Source: Sphingomonas nostoxanthinifaciens (GTDB lineage: Bacteria > Pseudomonadota > Alphaproteobacteria > Sphingomonadales > Sphingomonadaceae). From it: a stretch of DNA of 64,000 nucleotides. Every line of letters starts with the position of its first letter. The stretch's first letter is position 1. The stretch covers positions 3,530,001 through 3,594,000 of the forward strand of contig NZ_CP082839.1 of assembly GCF_019930585.1 (NCBI RefSeq). The letters are read 5' to 3'. Below the pieces are notes generated by a model. It had not been told where the DNA came from. It saw nothing but the letters and a program-made list of their open reading frames with translations, and ran no database searches. Both the position numbers and the translations under genes were made by a program. Below, piece by piece: positions 62,422 through 64,000 of the stretch.

Positions 62422-62521
62422 GGCTTCGGCCTTTCGGTGCGGGAGACGGGGCTTCGGGGTAAGGCTGCGCGGGCGAAATCAGGGTCTGCCAGCGCCCTGT
62501 CCCTGCCCGCGGAAAGGGAGG

Positions 62522-62974
62522 TCAGCTCTTCCAGACGACCTCGAGCTGGCTGCCGGAAATCCGCCAGGCGCCGTCGATCCGGCGATACTGATCGGCGTAG
62601 ATTCCCAGCAGGAGCAGTGGATTCGGATCCGGCTTCGGCGCGGTCTCGAAGTCGATCAGGCAACAGCGCCCGGTCGCCTCGTCTCCCGCCAGGGTGACCT
62701 CGTGGTTGGTGATCGCGTGCACGAACGGATAATGCTTCCGTCCATCGCGATCATAGAGGCGGTACGCTTCGGCAAGATCGGCCTTGATGGCGGGCAGCCC
62801 GGCCATCTCGCCGCCCAAGACCGCGACGACCGCGTCGGGGGTGAACACCCGGTCGAACCCCTCGAAGTTGCCGCTGTCGAGGCAATGCGCGTATCGCATG
62901 CGCAATCGCCGGATTTCCTCGATGTCGAGCAGCGCGGCAAGCCGGCTGTCGATCGGTGTGCCGCCATCACGCAT
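62522..62974 (-). CDS. SnoaL-like/NTF2-fold protein
   Basis: 150 residues. SnoaL_4-type cone fold: DIEEIRRLRMRYAHCLDSGN then FEGFDRVFTPDAVVAV, HYPFVHAITNHEVTLAG and RRIDGAWRISGSQLEV. Ring hydroxylating or isomerase/dehydratase small enzymes use this fold. It overlaps the old-yellow-enzyme stop by 8 bases (ATGCGTGA), so it is co-translated with it. Confidence 0.85.
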   Translation of the reverse strand: MRDGGTPIDSRLAALLDIEEIRRLRMRYAHCLDSGNFEGFDRVFTPDAVVAVLGGEMAGLPAIKADLAEAYRLYDRDGRKHYPFVHAITNHEVTLAGDEATGRCCLIDFETAPKPDPNPLLLLGIYADQYRRIDGAWRISGSQLEVVWKS

Positions 62975-64000
62975 CCTGCTTGGCCTCTGCTTCGGCCCAG
63001 GTCGGATAGTCGGTATAGCCCACCGCCCCGGACGCGCCGTACCAGGTCGAACGATCCGCGCTTTCGATCGGCCGATCGTGCCGCATCCGCTCGACGAGAT
63101 CGGGATTGGCGATGAACGGGCGACCGAAGGCGATCAGGTCGAGTTCGCCGGATTGCAGGGCCTGTTCGGCGCTTGTCGCGTCGAAGCCGCCGGCGGCGAT
63201 CAGCGTGCCGGTATAGGTCGTGCGGAACGCGGCGGCGAAATCCACCGGCATCTTTTCGGCGCCGATCGTCAGCTGGTCGCTGAGATGGACGTAAGCTAGG
63301 CCGCGCTTCTCGAACTCGGCTGCAAGCGTCACCCAGGTCTGTGCCTCGTCAGCATAAGGCGCCATGCTGTAGAGCCGGCCGAACGGCGAGATGCGCACAC
63401 CGAGCCGGTTGCTGCCGACTTCGGCCGCGATCGCATCGAGCGTCTCGAGCATGAAGCGAAGCCGGTTTTCGATCGAGCCGCCATAGCGGTCGGTGCGCTG
63501 GTTGAGGGCACCGTTCACGAACTGCTCGAACAGATAGCCGTTGGCACCGTGCAGTTCGACGCCGTCGAAGCCGGCATCGATCGCGCGCCGCGCGGCGCGG
63601 ACGAAATCCTGGGTGATGCGTGCGACCTCCCCGGTTTCCAGCGCACGCGGCGGGCTGGCGTGGACGCGGGCCGGCTGGCCATTCTCATCGCGGGCGAACG
63701 CCCAGACATCGGCCCCTGCCGTCGCGGCGGACGACACCGGCGCCTTGCCGCCCTCCTGCAGGGAGACGTGCGAGACGCGTCCGACATGCCAGAGCTGCGC
63801 GAAGATGCGGCCTCCCTTGGCATGGACGGCATCGGTCACGCGGCGCCAACCCTCGGCCTGTGCCTGGGTGTAGAGGCCGGGGTTGAACAGGTAGCCGCAG
63901 CCCTCGGTCGAGACGGGCGCACCTTCGCTGATGATCAGGCCGGCGCTCGCGCGCTGGCTGTAGTAGAGCACGGTCATATCGTCGGGAACGGTGTCGGCAG
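62967..64000 (-). CDS. Old-yellow-enzyme-family NADH:flavin oxidoreductase (5' end beyond right edge)
   Basis: At least 344 residues are visible and the frame is open to base 64000, so the true N-terminus lies outside. The in-frame ATG at 63977 is inside the conserved start (ADTVPDD before MTVLYYSQRASAGLIISEG). OYE features: GRIFAQLWHVGRVSH, the active-site pair near FDGVELHGANGYLFEQFVNG, RYGGSIENRLRFMLE, and FMN-phosphate loop FGRPFIANPDLVERM. It reduces activated alkenes or nitro-compounds with NAD(P)H. It is followed by NTF2-fold and LLM genes, probably one operon. Confidence 0.93.
   Translation of the reverse strand, partial: ADTVPDDMTVLYYSQRASAGLIISEGAPVSTEGCGYLFNPGLYTQAQAEGWRRVTDAVHAKGGRIFAQLWHVGRVSHVSLQEGGKAPVSSAATAGADVWAFARDENGQPARVHASPPRALETGEVARITQDFVRAARRAIDAGFDGVELHGANGYLFEQFVNGALNQRTDRYGGSIENRLRFMLETLDAIAAEVGSNRLGVRISPFGRLYSMAPYADEAQTWVTLAAEFEKRGLAYVHLSDQLTIGAEKMPVDFAAAFRTTYTGTLIAAGGFDATSAEQALQSGELDLIAFGRPFIANPDLVERMRHDRPIESADRSTWYGASGAVGYTDYPTWAEAEAKQDA

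Noticed and set aside
1..64000. CRISPR arrays, rRNA genes, plasmid or phage origins
   Set aside because: No regularly spaced direct repeats, no rRNA-like conserved stretches and no iteron clusters were seen.

Overview
The window is GC-rich, densely coded bacterial DNA that looks like the chromosome of an alphaproteobacterium of the Sphingomonas type. This is an inference from gene content: RNase E with a long acidic/Pro-Ala tail, a TrcR/DUF1013 regulator, a TorF-type porin, an hflK-hflC-degP cluster, plant-type glutamate-cysteine ligase, an xseB-ispA-coaD-ppi-queA string, remnants of a gene-transfer-agent (GTA) cluster, and many palindromic repeats in gene gaps. Both window edges cut through genes (an FAD oxidoreductase at the left, an old-yellow-enzyme at the right).

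Bases 1-35,000 are ordinary housekeeping: proline catabolism (PutA), ybeY/corC, periplasmic thiol and metalloprotease genes, rne, cell-wall genes (amidase, PBP1A), prfB, hflK/hflC/degP, Mrp, the pmbA/IMPase/ubiA run, rsmE, gshA, an S9 peptidase with a dienelactone hydrolase and a GST, and a Bax-inhibitor-1 protein. Bases 35,100-39,600 hold a frameshifted thpR, an OmpA-like protein with a 26-residue polyproline linker, and what looks like a deletion scar of a GTA cluster: a terminase-small-subunit-like gene runs straight into the last 61 codons of a tail/host-specificity-like gene, followed by a DUF2793 gene. Bases 39,700-56,000 hold metC-like, photolyase, aldo/keto reductase, an ECF sigma/anti-sigma pair, a catalase-family gene, uvrC, recO, trcR and the xseB-to-queA block.

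The most interesting region is 56,025-61,290. It is bounded by a direct repeat: the last 40 codons of queA plus its terminator-like hairpin recur about 5.2 kb downstream, differing only at synonymous positions. This is the signature of an element integrated at the 3' end of queA. Inside are a degenerate tRNA-Thr(CGU)-like sequence, a complete IS3-family insertion sequence with a 4-bp target duplication, and a tight three-gene operon: (1) a small tandem winged-helix protein, (2) a TIR-domain protein whose C-terminus is homologous to gene 1, and (3) a protein with a zinc-ribbon, a HEPN/RES-type N-terminus and a RES domain. TIR and RES are two unrelated NAD+-consuming folds, so the operon reads as a candidate abortive-infection/anti-phage system with two NAD+-targeting effectors and a shared sensor or scaffold module. 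No integrase is visible in the island.

At least nine long imperfect palindromes (REP-like) lie in gene gaps and fall into several arm families. They probably act as bidirectional transcription ends.
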